Shown: in pieces, positions 25,687-34,906 of the stretch
How the letters are laid out: every line of letters starts with the position of its first letter
Position numbering within the stretch: position 1 is the first letter of the stretch
Origin: G963701675 sp963701675
Lineage (GTDB): Bacteria; Planctomycetota; Planctomycetia; Gemmatales; Gemmataceae
Reading direction: 5' to 3'
Assembly (NCBI GenBank): GCA_963701675.1
Contig: OY969623.1
Location: forward strand, 5,952,001-6,016,000
Length of the DNA stretch: 64,000 nucleotides
Made by a program: the position numbers and the translations under genes
Notes under the pieces: generated by a model
Told to the model about the DNA's origin: nothing
Database searches by the model: none
What the model saw: the letters and a program-made list of their open reading frames with translations, nothing else

Positions 25687-26622
25687 ATGAAATCGAAGAC
25701 CATTATTTTGTTGGTCGTTGCGGCCGGCTGCGGCCTGGTTGCCAGTTACATGACCAGCCGTTTGTTGGCGGACAGAAATCAGAAAATCTCAGTCCTGGTG
25801 GCCAAGGCAAAGTTTCTACCATGGACGCCGATTAAGAGTCCGGAAGACATGTTTGAAGTCGAGGAACGGTCGAAAAACGACGTTCCTCGCAATGCCGTCG
25901 TTTCGACGGAAGCGACCAAGGATCACGTGTTGGCGAAGAGCATGGAAAAGGGAGACGTGCTGGTCGCCGAGTACATGCAGAGCAAGGAAAAGGCCGCACT
26001 GGACGTCATGCTGCCCCCGGGCAAACGTGCCGTGGCAGTGCGAACCACTGCGGAAGGGGCCGCCGGTGGCTTCGTGATGCCCGATTCACATGTGGACGTG
26101 CTTCACACGATCCGCCGCGGCGATCGCGGGCCTGAAAGCCGAGTGATTCTTCAGGACATCAAGGTGTTGGCCGTGGACCTGATTGACCGTAAACCGGATG
26201 ACCGAGTCGGATATGTGCCGGCGACCGTCACCCTCGAAGTCGACAACGACCAAGTGCCGATCGTTGCCCGCGCCCAGACCGAGGGAACGATCATACTGTC
26301 GCTGCGCTCGCGCGGCGACACGGCTCGGATCGAGTATCCGGATCCATCGCCGCCGGTGGTGAAGGTTGAGCCACCGAAGGAAGAGCCGAAGGAAACGCCG
26401 GCGATCGTGAAAATCGAGCCGCCTCCGCCGCCGATCGAGCGCAAAACGCTGACGATCACGAACGGCAATCAGACGACCCGCGCGACATTCACGACCCAGA
26501 GCGGCGAGACGCGCACCGACATTGAACGAAGCCAAGGCGACGCGGGGGCACCGCGTCCTCAGCCGGGGCCAGCCCCAGCGCCCGCCCCGGCTCCCAAGGA
26601 TCAAGAAAAGACCCCGGAGTGA
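25687..26622 (+). CDS. cpaB: Flp pilus assembly protein CpaB/RcpC
   Basis: 311 aa periplasmic protein with one N-terminal membrane anchor (4-22). A SAF-type domain covers about 35-100 (AKFLPWTPIKSPEDMFEVEE) and a RcpC/CpaB domain about 105-220 with VDVLHTIRRG. The tail is a low-complexity Pro/Glu linker ending in alternating Pro-Ala, probably reaching through the peptidoglycan. CpaB helps the secretin assemble in the outer membrane. Start 25687 follows TGAGGG. Confidence 0.85.
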   Translation: MKSKTIILLVVAAGCGLVASYMTSRLLADRNQKISVLVAKAKFLPWTPIKSPEDMFEVEERSKNDVPRNAVVSTEATKDHVLAKSMEKGDVLVAEYMQSKEKAALDVMLPPGKRAVAVRTTAEGAAGGFVMPDSHVDVLHTIRRGDRGPESRVILQDIKVLAVDLIDRKPDDRVGYVPATVTLEVDNDQVPIVARAQTEGTIILSLRSRGDTARIEYPDPSPPVVKVEPPKEEPKETPAIVKIEPPPPPIERKTLTITNGNQTTRATFTTQSGETRTDIERSQGDAGAPRPQPGPAPAPAPAPKDQEKTPE

Positions 26623-26623
26623 G

Positions 26624-26909
26624 GTTTGAATTCTGAATTCTGAATTCAGAAGTCGGAGACAATCGGAAGTCGCCCAGTGTTGAAACGGTTCTTGCTAGGC
26701 AGAGTTCAGAATTGAGAATTCAGAATCAAACAGTGAGTGACGTGTTTTGATTCTGAATTCTGAATTCTGAATTCAGAAGTCGGAGACAATCGGAAGTCGC
26801 CCAGTGTTGAAACGGTTCTTGCTAGGCAGAATTCAGAATTGAGAATTCAGAATCAAACAGTGAGTGACGTGTTTTGATTCTGAATTCTGAATTCTGAATT
26901 CTGAATTCT
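26624..26909. repeat. CTGAATT heptad array with a 127-bp tandem duplication
   Basis: Runs of GAATTCT heptads flank two copies of a 127-bp unit (26647-26773 and 26774-26900) that differ at about one base (AGAGTTC versus AGAATTC). Each unit contains its own opposing heptad run, so each can fold as a hairpin. The array fills the gap between cpaB and the secretin gene and must be transcribed through. Confidence 0.85.
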
Positions 26910-26929
26910 TCGATTAGAGAGGTGAAAGG

Positions 26930-28851
26930 ATGCACCGCACGCGCATGTCACGTACCGCCCTTGGATTCCTGTTGTTCAGCCTGACGGCCGGCGGGGTCGC
27001 CTCGATCGCGTCGGCGCGGAAGGCGATAGCTCGGCAAAGATCCGCCGTATGTCGGCGTTTCAGCCGGAGCCGCAGCCCGACGGCGCAAGGCCGGCGCCGG
27101 CTGCCCGACAACTCATCGTCTCGATCGGCGTCACCGAAACTCTTCAGATGAAGGGTAAGAAGGAAATCAAACGCGCGATCAACCCGAAGGAAAATGTCGC
27201 CGTCGTGTCGCCGGTGGACGGCGACCCGACATCGGTGACCATTACCGGCCGGGAAGCCGGCACGACTCGCCTGACGTTGGTTGCCGCGGATAACACCGAG
27301 GAAGTCTACGACGTCATCGTCCAGCTCGATATCGACTATCTCGGCATGCTGTTGAAGCGGGCCGTGCCGACCGCCAACTTGAACCTGATTCCAGGCGCCG
27401 GCGGCGTAGTCATCATCAGCGGCGTGGTCAATCACGCCGAAGACATCGACATCATTATGCGAGCCGCTCAGAGCGTCGTCGGCGGCGCCGACCGCGTTAT
27501 CAATGCGATGCGCGTTCACGCGGTTCAGCTCGTTCAGCTCGATGCCGTCATCGCTTTCGTGTCGCGTTCGGAACTGCGGCGCATGTCCTTTGATTTTCTG
27601 AACATCGGCGAACGCCATAACTTTTCCAGCACCGTCGGGGGCGCGCTTATTAATCCGCTGCCCGGTGGCACGTTGCCCGCGATTCCCGCGATTTCGCTTC
27701 CGATCCCCAATGTAGCGCCCAATTCGCCCAATGGCGCCCCGACGAACTTCTTTCTGGGCTTATTCAACGACCAACAGATCTTCTACAGCTTCCTGCAAAT
27801 CCTCAGGAACGAACGACTTGCCAAGATCATGGCGGAGCCTAAGGTCGTGACGATGAGCGGCCGGACGGCCCGTCTTTTGTCAGGCGGCCAGCAGGCCATT
27901 CCGGAGACGGCCGGCCTCGGCTCGGTGTCCGTCCGCTTTGAGCCATTCGGCACTCAGCTAAACGTGCTCCCGATCGTCCTGGGCAACGGCAAAATTCAAT
28001 TGGACGTGAATCCCATCGTGAGCAACATCGACGCCAGTGTCGGCACGGCAATCGCCGGCACGATTGTGCCCGGGCGTAACCAACAAGAAGTGCAGACAAC
28101 TGTGATCATGGAAACAGGTCAGACGCTGGTGATCGGTGGTCTCATCCAGAGCACCGTGCAGGGCGAAACGGAGAAGGTACCGATTCTCGGCGATTTGCCC
28201 ATTTTCGGCGCCGCATTCAGTCGGAAGCGGTTCGAAGAAATCGAGTCCGAGTTGGTGGTGATCATCACGCCGTACCTCGTCGATCCGATGTCGTGCGAGC
28301 AGATGCCGAAATACTATCCCGGCCAGGAAACACGCAGCCCCGATGATTATGAGCTATTCTTGGAAGGGATTTTGGAAGCGCCACGCGGTCAGCGCGAGCT
28401 GTGCCCAGGCGGACGATACCGTGCGGCGTATCTGAACGGTCCCACCGCCGGCGTGTATCCGTGCGGCAAGTTCGAGAAAGGTTGTGGGCATGGCGGTTGT
28501 GGGGACGGCGGCTGCGGTCCGACAGGTTGCGGTCCGAGCGGATGCGGGCCTTATGGCGCCGCGAATCCAAACGGCTCGCCTCAAGCCGTCAACGTTCCTC
28601 AGGGCAACGACGGCTGGACATCGAACAACGTCAAGACTTTCGTAGCGCCGCTGCCCAATGAAGCCGGCGCCAATGTTCAAAGACCGAACACGTCCTTGAC
28701 TCCGAGCTCGCTGCCGCAGAACGACGGAACGTCGAAGCGGCCCACGGCGGATGACGCAGGATCCTCCACGGAGGAAGCACCCGTCAAGAGCGGAAAGACC
28801 TTCCGCTTGCCGGATGCACCGGACGCCGGAGCGTCGGGGGAAGGAAAGTAA
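26930..28851 (+). CDS. cpaC: Tad outer-membrane secretin CpaC/RcpA (frameshifted near the signal peptide)
   Basis: Secretin that forms the outer-membrane channel for the Flp pilus. GAAAGG and ATG at 26930 open a signal peptide (TALGFLLFSLTAGGVASIASA); the frame is then lost by one missing base at about 27011-27020 and resumes with GDSSAKIRRMSAF. The mature part has a pilus N-terminal domain, a BON-like region (LNLIPGAGGVVIISGVVNH) and the secretin core with VPILGDLPIFGAAFS and LVVIITPYLVDP. After the core comes an unusual tail of GCG-type Gly-Cys repeats and a long Pro/Asn linker of about 150 residues, probably exposed and disulfide-bonded. Confidence 0.85.
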
Positions 28852-28951
28852 AGAGCGAACACGGGCGGGGGCGCCCACCCCCGCCCGATCCCATGACTTT
28901 CATGGGGCGTGGGAAAACAGAGATCAGGCATCTATTGATTCGGTGGTCCAC

Positions 28952-30136
28952 ATGCAACGAATTGCCATCGTCGATCCGCAGGACATCACGCGGGATCCCC
29001 TGCGAAATTTGCTTTTAGGCATGGAGTCGATTTGGATGGAGGCCGAGTGCGCTCGCTATGAGTTCTTCCCCGACGTCGTGAACCAATCGAATCCCGACGT
29101 CGTCGTGGTTGCGCTGGACGCGGACCAGGCCAAGGCGATGAACCTTATCGGCCAGCTCAAGGCCGACCATCCCAATCTGCCCGTTCTCGCCGTGAGCGCG
29201 CGCGGCGACGGCCAGTCCATCTTGCAAGCGCTGCGGGCCGGCGCCAAGGAGTTCCTGACCCAGCCCGTCGTGCTCGAAGAACTATTAATGGCCTTGCGCC
29301 GGCTCGGCCACGGCGCGAGTTCCAATGGCATTGCTAAACACGCTTCGACCGTCATTGCGATTCTCGGTTCTCGCGGCGGCGTCGGCAGTACCAGCCTGGC
29401 GGTCAACCTCGGTTGCACGTTGGCACAAGAAAAGGAAAACACGGTCGCACTCGTCGACTTGGATCTGGCTTTGGGCGATGCCGATGTGGCGCTGGATTTG
29501 ATTCCCGACCACACCCTCGCCGATGTGGCTCAGCACATCGACAAACTCGACATGCAGTTTCTTCGCCGCGCCATGGGGAAGCACGCCTCCGGATTGGCGT
29601 TACTGCCCAGGCCCGTGCGACTCGAGGAAATCAGCCTGATTCATGAGGATCATCTGAATCGGCTCATCAGCTTGCTGCGCGCGAGCTACACGCATTTGAT
29701 CCTGGACCTCAGCAAGAGTTTTACGGGGCCCGACCTGACGGCCATGCGCGCCTCGGATGCCATTCTTCTGGTCACACTGTTGGAGCTCAGCAGCGTTCGC
29801 AACGCCGTTCGGATTCTACACAGTATGGGCAATGATCCGGGACTATGCGACAAGGTCAAAACGGTGCTCAATCGCGTCGGCTCCGACTTCCTGGAAGGCG
29901 ACGTCAGTCTCAAGAAAGCGGAAGAGACGATTGGGAAGCCGTTCTTCTGGCAGATTCCCAATGACGCCAAGGCGATGATTGGGTCGCGGGCTGCGGGTGT
30001 GCCGCTGATCCAACACGCGCCCAAATGCAAAGCGCAACAAAGTCTGACACGGTTGGCCTTCACGCTTTCGGGCAAGGGGCCGAAGAAGGAGAAAGAAAAG
30101 GCCGCTACGGCTTCGGGAAGCTGGTGGCGGCGGTAA
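28952..30136 (+). CDS. tadZ: TadZ/CpaE pilus localisation ATPase-like protein
   Basis: 394 aa protein with an atypical receiver domain (1-120) and a ParA/MinD-type domain (130-380). TadZ marks the cell site where the pilus machine forms. The P-loop reads GSRGGVGSTS (139-148): neither the MinD signature Lys nor the Walker A Lys is present, replaced by Arg141 and Ser146, so ATP binding is likely weak or absent. The VDLDLALGDADVALD block is conserved. It follows the secretin and precedes the ATPase TadA, the standard order. Confidence 0.85.
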   Translation: MQRIAIVDPQDITRDPLRNLLLGMESIWMEAECARYEFFPDVVNQSNPDVVVVALDADQAKAMNLIGQLKADHPNLPVLAVSARGDGQSILQALRAGAKEFLTQPVVLEELLMALRRLGHGASSNGIAKHASTVIAILGSRGGVGSTSLAVNLGCTLAQEKENTVALVDLDLALGDADVALDLIPDHTLADVAQHIDKLDMQFLRRAMGKHASGLALLPRPVRLEEISLIHEDHLNRLISLLRASYTHLILDLSKSFTGPDLTAMRASDAILLVTLLELSSVRNAVRILHSMGNDPGLCDKVKTVLNRVGSDFLEGDVSLKKAEETIGKPFFWQIPNDAKAMIGSRAAGVPLIQHAPKCKAQQSLTRLAFTLSGKGPKKEKEKAATASGSWWRR

Positions 30137-30154
30137 GCACGGTGAGTGGTAAGC

Positions 30155-30184
30155 CGACAACTGACAACTGACAACTGACAACTG
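30155..30184. repeat. CTGACAA heptad tract
   Basis: Four tandem copies of the 7-bp unit CTGACAA directly before the tadA ribosome-binding region. No clear opposing arm; same sequence as the right arms of the elements at 31585 and 32648. Confidence 0.8.
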
Positions 30185-30199
30185 CTTGAGGAAGCAACC

Positions 30200-31585
30200 A
30201 TGACGCGAATGTCGCGGGGAGCAAGTTTGGGCGGGACGAGCCAAAGCCTGGGCGGCAGTCTGCCCGGCGCGTCCATGAATAGTGGCACGGCCGTCGATCG
30301 GCAGTCGAACAAGAGTTTTGAAGAACTCAAGCGGCTCATTCACAGCAAGCTGGTCGACAAGCTCGACCTCTCGCGCGTGAGCGACCTGGCCGGCGACACA
30401 CTCCGGCGCGAAATCCGGCTGGTTGTCGAGCGGTTGTGCGATACGGAAAACCCGCTCCTCAATCGCATGGAGCGCGAGCGGCTCATCGACGAAGTTCTCG
30501 ATGAGACGTTCGGCTTTGGACCACTGGAGATGTTGCTCAAGGACCCGACGATTAGCGACATCCTGGTGAACGGCCCCCACAAGGTGTACGTCGAACGCCG
30601 CGGCAAGATGGAAAGGACGGACGTCAAGTTCCGCGACAACGATCATTTGCTGCAGATCATCGACCGCATCGTGTCGAAGGTCGGCCGACGCGTCGATGAA
30701 ACGTCGCCCATGGTCGACGCGCGGCTGCCGGACGGTTCTCGTGTCAATGCCATCATTCCGCCCCTGGCACTCGACGGGCCGTCGATGAGCATTCGGCGCT
30801 TCGGGTCCAATCCGCTGAAGTTGGAGGACCTGCTGAACTTCAAGGCCTTTACGCCGGAAATGGCGATGTTGATGGAAGCTGGGATCAAGGCGCGACTCAA
30901 CATCTTGATTAGCGGCGGTACCGGTTGCGGAAAGACCACGCTCTTGAACACGCTTTCGAGCTTTATTCCGAGTGACGAGCGTATCGTCACCATCGAGGAT
31001 GCGGCGGAATTACAGTTGCAGCAGGATCACACGGTTCGGCTGGAGACTCGGCCTCCCAATATCGAGGGCAAGGGGCAGGTAACCACGCGAGATTTGGTTC
31101 GCAATGCCCTGCGTATGCGGCCGGAACGCATCATCATCGGCGAGTGCCGTGGCGCGGAAGCCATCGACATGCTGCAGGCCATGAACACGGGTCATGCCGG
31201 TTCCATGACCACGCTGCATGCGAACTCGCCGCGCGATGCTCAGGCGCGGTTGGAAACCATGATCATGATGGCCGGGCTGGAACTTCCGATCAAGGCGATG
31301 CGGCAACAAATTGCGTCGGCGATCGACATCGTGATCCAGGCGAATCGTCTGCAAGGCGGACCACGCAAGATCACGAGCATCTCAGAAATGATGGGCATGG
31401 AAGGCGATGTGATCATCATGCAAGAAATCTTCCGATTCAAGCAATTGGGTATCGATCAGAATGGCCGTTCCTTCGGGCAATATGAATCGACCGGAGTGAG
31501 GCCCACGTTCGTGCCGCGCCTCGAAGCGGCCGGCATCAAGCTGCCGTCCAACTTGTTCCAGGAACGCGTTTTAATGCGGGATTAG
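30200..31585 (+). CDS. tadA: Tad pilus assembly ATPase TadA/CpaF
   Basis: 461 aa secretion ATPase of the GSPE/VirB11 superfamily that powers pilin assembly. After a Gly/Ser-rich N-terminus and a helical three-helix bundle, the ATPase shows Walker A GGTGCGKTT (239-247), the Asp box TIEDAAELQL, Walker B IIIGECRG and the His box HAGSMTTLHANSP. All key residues are intact. It would assemble with TadB and TadC in the inner membrane. Confidence 0.92.
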   Translation: MTRMSRGASLGGTSQSLGGSLPGASMNSGTAVDRQSNKSFEELKRLIHSKLVDKLDLSRVSDLAGDTLRREIRLVVERLCDTENPLLNRMERERLIDEVLDETFGFGPLEMLLKDPTISDILVNGPHKVYVERRGKMERTDVKFRDNDHLLQIIDRIVSKVGRRVDETSPMVDARLPDGSRVNAIIPPLALDGPSMSIRRFGSNPLKLEDLLNFKAFTPEMAMLMEAGIKARLNILISGGTGCGKTTLLNTLSSFIPSDERIVTIEDAAELQLQQDHTVRLETRPPNIEGKGQVTTRDLVRNALRMRPERIIIGECRGAEAIDMLQAMNTGHAGSMTTLHANSPRDAQARLETMIMMAGLELPIKAMRQQIASAIDIVIQANRLQGGPRKITSISEMMGMEGDVIIMQEIFRFKQLGIDQNGRSFGQYESTGVRPTFVPRLEAAGIKLPSNLFQERVLMRD

Positions 31586-31674
31586 TCCTTGGTCCTTTGT
31601 CCGTGGTCCGTTGAAAATGTTCACGCGATTGCGTGTCTTGCAACTGACAACTGACAAATGACAACTGACAACTA
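31585..31674. repeat. Heptad-repeat hairpin element, CTGACAA/TGTCCGT type
   Basis: Left arm 31585-31613 is a run of TCCTTGG-like heptads; right arm 31641-31674 is a run of CTGACAA. The arms are imperfect complements of each other with a loop of about 27 bases. It fills the tadA-tadB gap. Confidence 0.8.
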
Positions 31675-31694
31675 GGGAATGCACCAGGGGAGCG

Positions 31695-32648
31695 ATGATG
31701 GATCCCATACTAATTCTTCCGTTTGTGGGAGTGATGGCCGTGGTAGGCGTCTTGGCAATCGTGTTTCGCGGGAGCGGATCCGCGTCGGCCGCCAACCGGC
31801 TCGACGTGTTGGTCGGCAAACGCCGGAACGATACCGCGCCGGAGCTCCTGCGGACCAAAGTGGATTTTGACGTCGATGCGCGCACCCTGCTCGAAAAACT
31901 CGGGCGTAAGATCCCGAACATGCAGCGGTATTTCGAGCAAGCCGACTATCACAAGCCGAACCAATTATTGATCGTAGGGTTGCTCGCCGGCGCTATGACG
32001 GCGACGGCCAGCTGGTTTGCCCGGGTGCCTATGTTCTTTGTGCCAATCGTCGGCATCCTAATGTTTCTGGCGCCGTGGGCCTGGTTGTGGAACCGTCGCC
32101 GTGTGCGCTTGAAGAAGTTTGCCGCCCAATTGCCCGATGCGCTGGAGCTGGTCGCCCGGGCGCTGCGTGCCGGACATTCGCTGGCCGCCGGCATGCACGT
32201 GGTTGCCGAGGAAATGCCGGCGCCCGTTTCCGTCGAGTTCGGCCGGGTCTACGACGAACAAAACCTGGGTATCGCGCTCGACGAAGCCCTGCGGAACATG
32301 ACCGAGCGCGTGCCCAACCTTGACCTGAAGTTCTTTGTAACATCGGTCGCCATTCAGCGTCAAACGGGCGGCGATCTCTCGGAAATCCTCGACAAGATCG
32401 GATACGTCGTCCGTGAGCGCTACCGAATTCTCGGGCAGGTGAAGGCACTCACCGCGGAAGGCCGGCTTAGCGGTGTCGTGCTGATTGCTTTGCCGTTCGT
32501 GCTGTTCTTCGTGATGTTGCATCTAAAGCCCGATTATGTCGCGGTTCTGTGGACCGAGCGCGCGGGTATCAAGATGAGCGTCTTTGCCCTCATCATGCAA
32601 GTGCTGGGCGCTCTTGTGATCAAGAAGATTGTGGACATCAAAGTGTAG
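31695..32648 (+). CDS. tadB: Tad inner-membrane platform protein TadB
   Basis: 317 aa T2SSF-domain protein. One N-terminal helix, two helices near 95-140, the conserved cytoplasmic domain with LPDALELVARALRAGHSLAAG (split by the PulF-like fold) and two C-terminal helices. TadB and TadC form the base on which the pilus is built. AGGGGAG precedes the start; ATG 31698 is an equal alternative. Confidence 0.9.
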   Translation: MMDPILILPFVGVMAVVGVLAIVFRGSGSASAANRLDVLVGKRRNDTAPELLRTKVDFDVDARTLLEKLGRKIPNMQRYFEQADYHKPNQLLIVGLLAGAMTATASWFARVPMFFVPIVGILMFLAPWAWLWNRRRVRLKKFAAQLPDALELVARALRAGHSLAAGMHVVAEEMPAPVSVEFGRVYDEQNLGIALDEALRNMTERVPNLDLKFFVTSVAIQRQTGGDLSEILDKIGYVVRERYRILGQVKALTAEGRLSGVVLIALPFVLFFVMLHLKPDYVAVLWTERAGIKMSVFALIMQVLGALVIKKIVDIKV

Positions 32649-32726
32649 TTGCCGGTTGTCCGTTGTCCGTTGTCCGTTGTTCAGTTGCAACGGACCACTG
32701 ACAACTGACAACTAACAACTGACAAC
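32648..32726. repeat. Heptad-repeat head-to-head palindrome, TGTCCGT/CTGACAA type
   Basis: Left arm 32648-32687 repeats GTTGTCC; right arm 32688-32726 repeats GACAACT with GGACC, its complement. There is almost no loop, so the element is one long imperfect palindrome in the tadB-tadC gap. Confidence 0.85.
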
Positions 32727-32742
32727 CGCTGGAGACGCAACT

Positions 32743-33711
32743 GTGTTGTTCGCATCAAACGCTGTGTTGGGAGTGCAGGACCTTATACCGCTGCTGGTCT
32801 TTGCAGGAGTGGTGATGGCGATTTTCGCCGCCATGAACATACTGGCAGACCGAAATTCCCGTTCGCAAGAGCGCCTGCAACGCTATAGCCGGCCTCAATC
32901 GCTGGGCGATATGGAGGATCCGGCGCGGGCGGGAAAGAAGAACGAGCGCTTCCAGGCGGTTGCCGATCTGGCAGCGTCGATTTCGCAGCCGCTCATGCCG
33001 CAGACGGAGCTGGAGCAATCGGCGCTGCGCGTCAAACTCGCCAATGCCGGCTTCCGCAGCGAATCGGCGCCCGCCGTTTACTCGGGGCTCCGTGTCGGAT
33101 CGGTGGTGCTGTTCACCCTGGTGGGTCTGGCCATCTGGCTGCCCAAAGATGACACCATGATCGGCAAGGCGAAGTGGATCTTCGGATTTGCGGTGTTTGG
33201 TTTTTATCTGCCGAGCCTGGTGCTCTGGCGGTTGCGTAAGAAGCGGCAGCAAGAGATCTTCTTGACGCTGCCCGATGCGCTCGACTTGATGGTCGTGTGC
33301 GTGGAGAGCGGACTCGGTCTCGATGCGGCCATGCGGAAAGTTTGCGACGAAATGAAAAGCCATGCGACCGTGCTTTGTGAAGAGATTGGACTAGCGAATC
33401 TGCAACTTCAGATGGGTCGCCCGAAACGGGAAGTGCTGCATGACTTGGGAATACGCACCGGCGTGGACGACGTGAAGAGCCTCGCCGCCATTCTGATCCA
33501 GGCAGACCGCTTCGGGTCCAGCGTGGCGACGGCACTGCGCGTGCAATCGGATTCGATGCGGACGCGCCGCAAGCAGTTGGCGGAAGAAAAGGCCGCCAAG
33601 ACGGCCGTGCAAATGATCTTCCCGCTCGTGCTCTTCATCTTCCCGGGGATTTTCGTGGTTCTCGTGGGGCCGGCAGCGCTGGCCATTGCCACGCAGATGT
33701 TGAAGAAGTGA
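32743..33711 (+). CDS. tadC: Tad inner-membrane platform protein TadC
   Basis: 322 aa T2SSF-domain protein, partner of TadB. It has a first helix at about 10-28, central helices near 110-160, the family block LPDALDLMVVCVESGLGLDAA and a C-terminal helix LVLFIFPGIFVVLVGPAALAI. The GTG start is preceded by GGAG at a good distance. Together with TadA and TadB it makes the inner-membrane motor complex. Confidence 0.9.
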   Translation: MLFASNAVLGVQDLIPLLVFAGVVMAIFAAMNILADRNSRSQERLQRYSRPQSLGDMEDPARAGKKNERFQAVADLAASISQPLMPQTELEQSALRVKLANAGFRSESAPAVYSGLRVGSVVLFTLVGLAIWLPKDDTMIGKAKWIFGFAVFGFYLPSLVLWRLRKKRQQEIFLTLPDALDLMVVCVESGLGLDAAMRKVCDEMKSHATVLCEEIGLANLQLQMGRPKREVLHDLGIRTGVDDVKSLAAILIQADRFGSSVATALRVQSDSMRTRRKQLAEEKAAKTAVQMIFPLVLFIFPGIFVVLVGPAALAIATQMLKK

Positions 33712-33854
33712 CATTAAACGGTCGCGCTGCTCAGCGGGCAATCGCGACAGTTCAATGAAGTGGTTGCGATCGAACGTGGAATGATCGGATCCGGCGGCGG
33801 GCGCGGAGGCCTGTATGACCCAGCCGGCTTCGGTACTTGACTGAGGAGAGTTCA

Positions 33855-34439
33855 ATGAAAGGATTCAGCGCAAAGACGGCTTCCGCGGTAGCATTGGCTT
33901 GCTGCGGGCTCGTCCCGGCGGGTGGTTGTTACGGATACAAGGAACTCGTTGATCCCTGTTATCCGCAACGATACAGCTACTCGTCACGGGAACTTGTCCG
34001 CGGGCATCTGTCGCCGCAGGTAGCCAATGGACACATTCTCGACCAAACGATTTGGAATTACCACTTTCAGGCGGGAAGGTCCGACCTGACGAACGGTGGC
34101 ATGGAGCACCTGGCGTACTTGGCCCGGCGCCGGCCCTGCCCGGACCCAACGCTTTACTTGCAGGTCGCTCAGGACATCACCTATGATCCGGCTACTCCGG
34201 AAAAGTTCGTCGAAGACCGTAACCGGCTCGACGCCGAGCGCATTCAGGCGATTCAAAGTTACCTGCAAGCACAGACCGCCGGTCGCGACGTGGTCTTCCA
34301 CGTGGTCCGGCACGATCCGGCCGACGCGACGATCTCGGCCGTGCCGATCGGCGTCTCGGTCCGCCAGATGCAGGCAACGTCGCAGGGTGTCCGATCCATT
34401 GCTGCGAGCGGCACCGGTTCGGCGGGTGGAGCACGCTAG
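33855..34439 (+). CDS. Tad-locus lipoprotein of unknown function
   Basis: 194 aa protein with a signal peptide ending in PAGGC, a plausible lipobox. The mature part has RNRLDAERIQAIQSYLQA, similar to the helix of OmpA-type or TadD-adjacent outer-membrane proteins, but I cannot assign a family. GAGGAG lies before the ATG at 33855. Its position after tadC and before the AAA+ gene suggests a structural or outer-membrane role in the pilus (inference). Confidence 0.65.
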   Translation: MKGFSAKTASAVALACCGLVPAGGCYGYKELVDPCYPQRYSYSSRELVRGHLSPQVANGHILDQTIWNYHFQAGRSDLTNGGMEHLAYLARRRPCPDPTLYLQVAQDITYDPATPEKFVEDRNRLDAERIQAIQSYLQAQTAGRDVVFHVVRHDPADATISAVPIGVSVRQMQATSQGVRSIAASGTGSAGGAR

Positions 34440-34571
34440 ACGATGTAAAAACCATAGCCGCGAGGTCTTGTTTACAGCCTGCGGCGACACAACCCGGCAC
34501 GCCGCTCGAATCCGCGTGGTGGATTCGGGCGGCGGGCTGAAGGTTGAATAACGACACCTTGAGTCGGCATC

Positions 34572-34868
34572 ATGAACACGCATCCGACAAGCAAGCAGCG
34601 GCACACTGCCGCGCTATCATGTTTCTTCCTGCTGGCACTCATGCTGATGGCCGCGCGCGCCACGGCCGCGGAGCCGTCGGCTTCGACTATTTCTCCAACG
34701 GCATCTATTTCCGATTCCTCGATCCATGCACCCGCTGTGTTGGGTTCATGGTGGAGTGAATGGACCACATCGGTGTGGTCCGGCCTGTCAAGCCGACGCG
34801 CGATGATGCGCTTCGGCGCCATCATTTTCGTCGTCGCGTTGGCGGCAATCTGGTGGCGGAAAACGTAA
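34572..34868 (+). CDS. Small exported protein with C-terminal membrane helix
   Basis: 98 aa protein with a signal peptide (hydrophobic 13-33), a Ser/Thr/Pro-rich linker, SWWSEWTTSVWSG, and a C-terminal helix (80-94) ending in WWRKT. That layout resembles sorted or membrane-held small proteins. No family recognised. It sits within the Tad locus. Confidence 0.5.
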   Translation: MNTHPTSKQRHTAALSCFFLLALMLMAARATAAEPSASTISPTASISDSSIHAPAVLGSWWSEWTTSVWSGLSSRRAMMRFGAIIFVVALAAIWWRKT

Positions 34869-34906
34869 CCCGACCCACGCCTGCTGGCGACAGGAGACCT
34901 GCATCC

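Noticed and set aside
26624..26909. CRISPR-like array
   Set aside because: Units are 7 bp or one 127-bp duplication; there are no spacers of constant length and no cas genes nearby.
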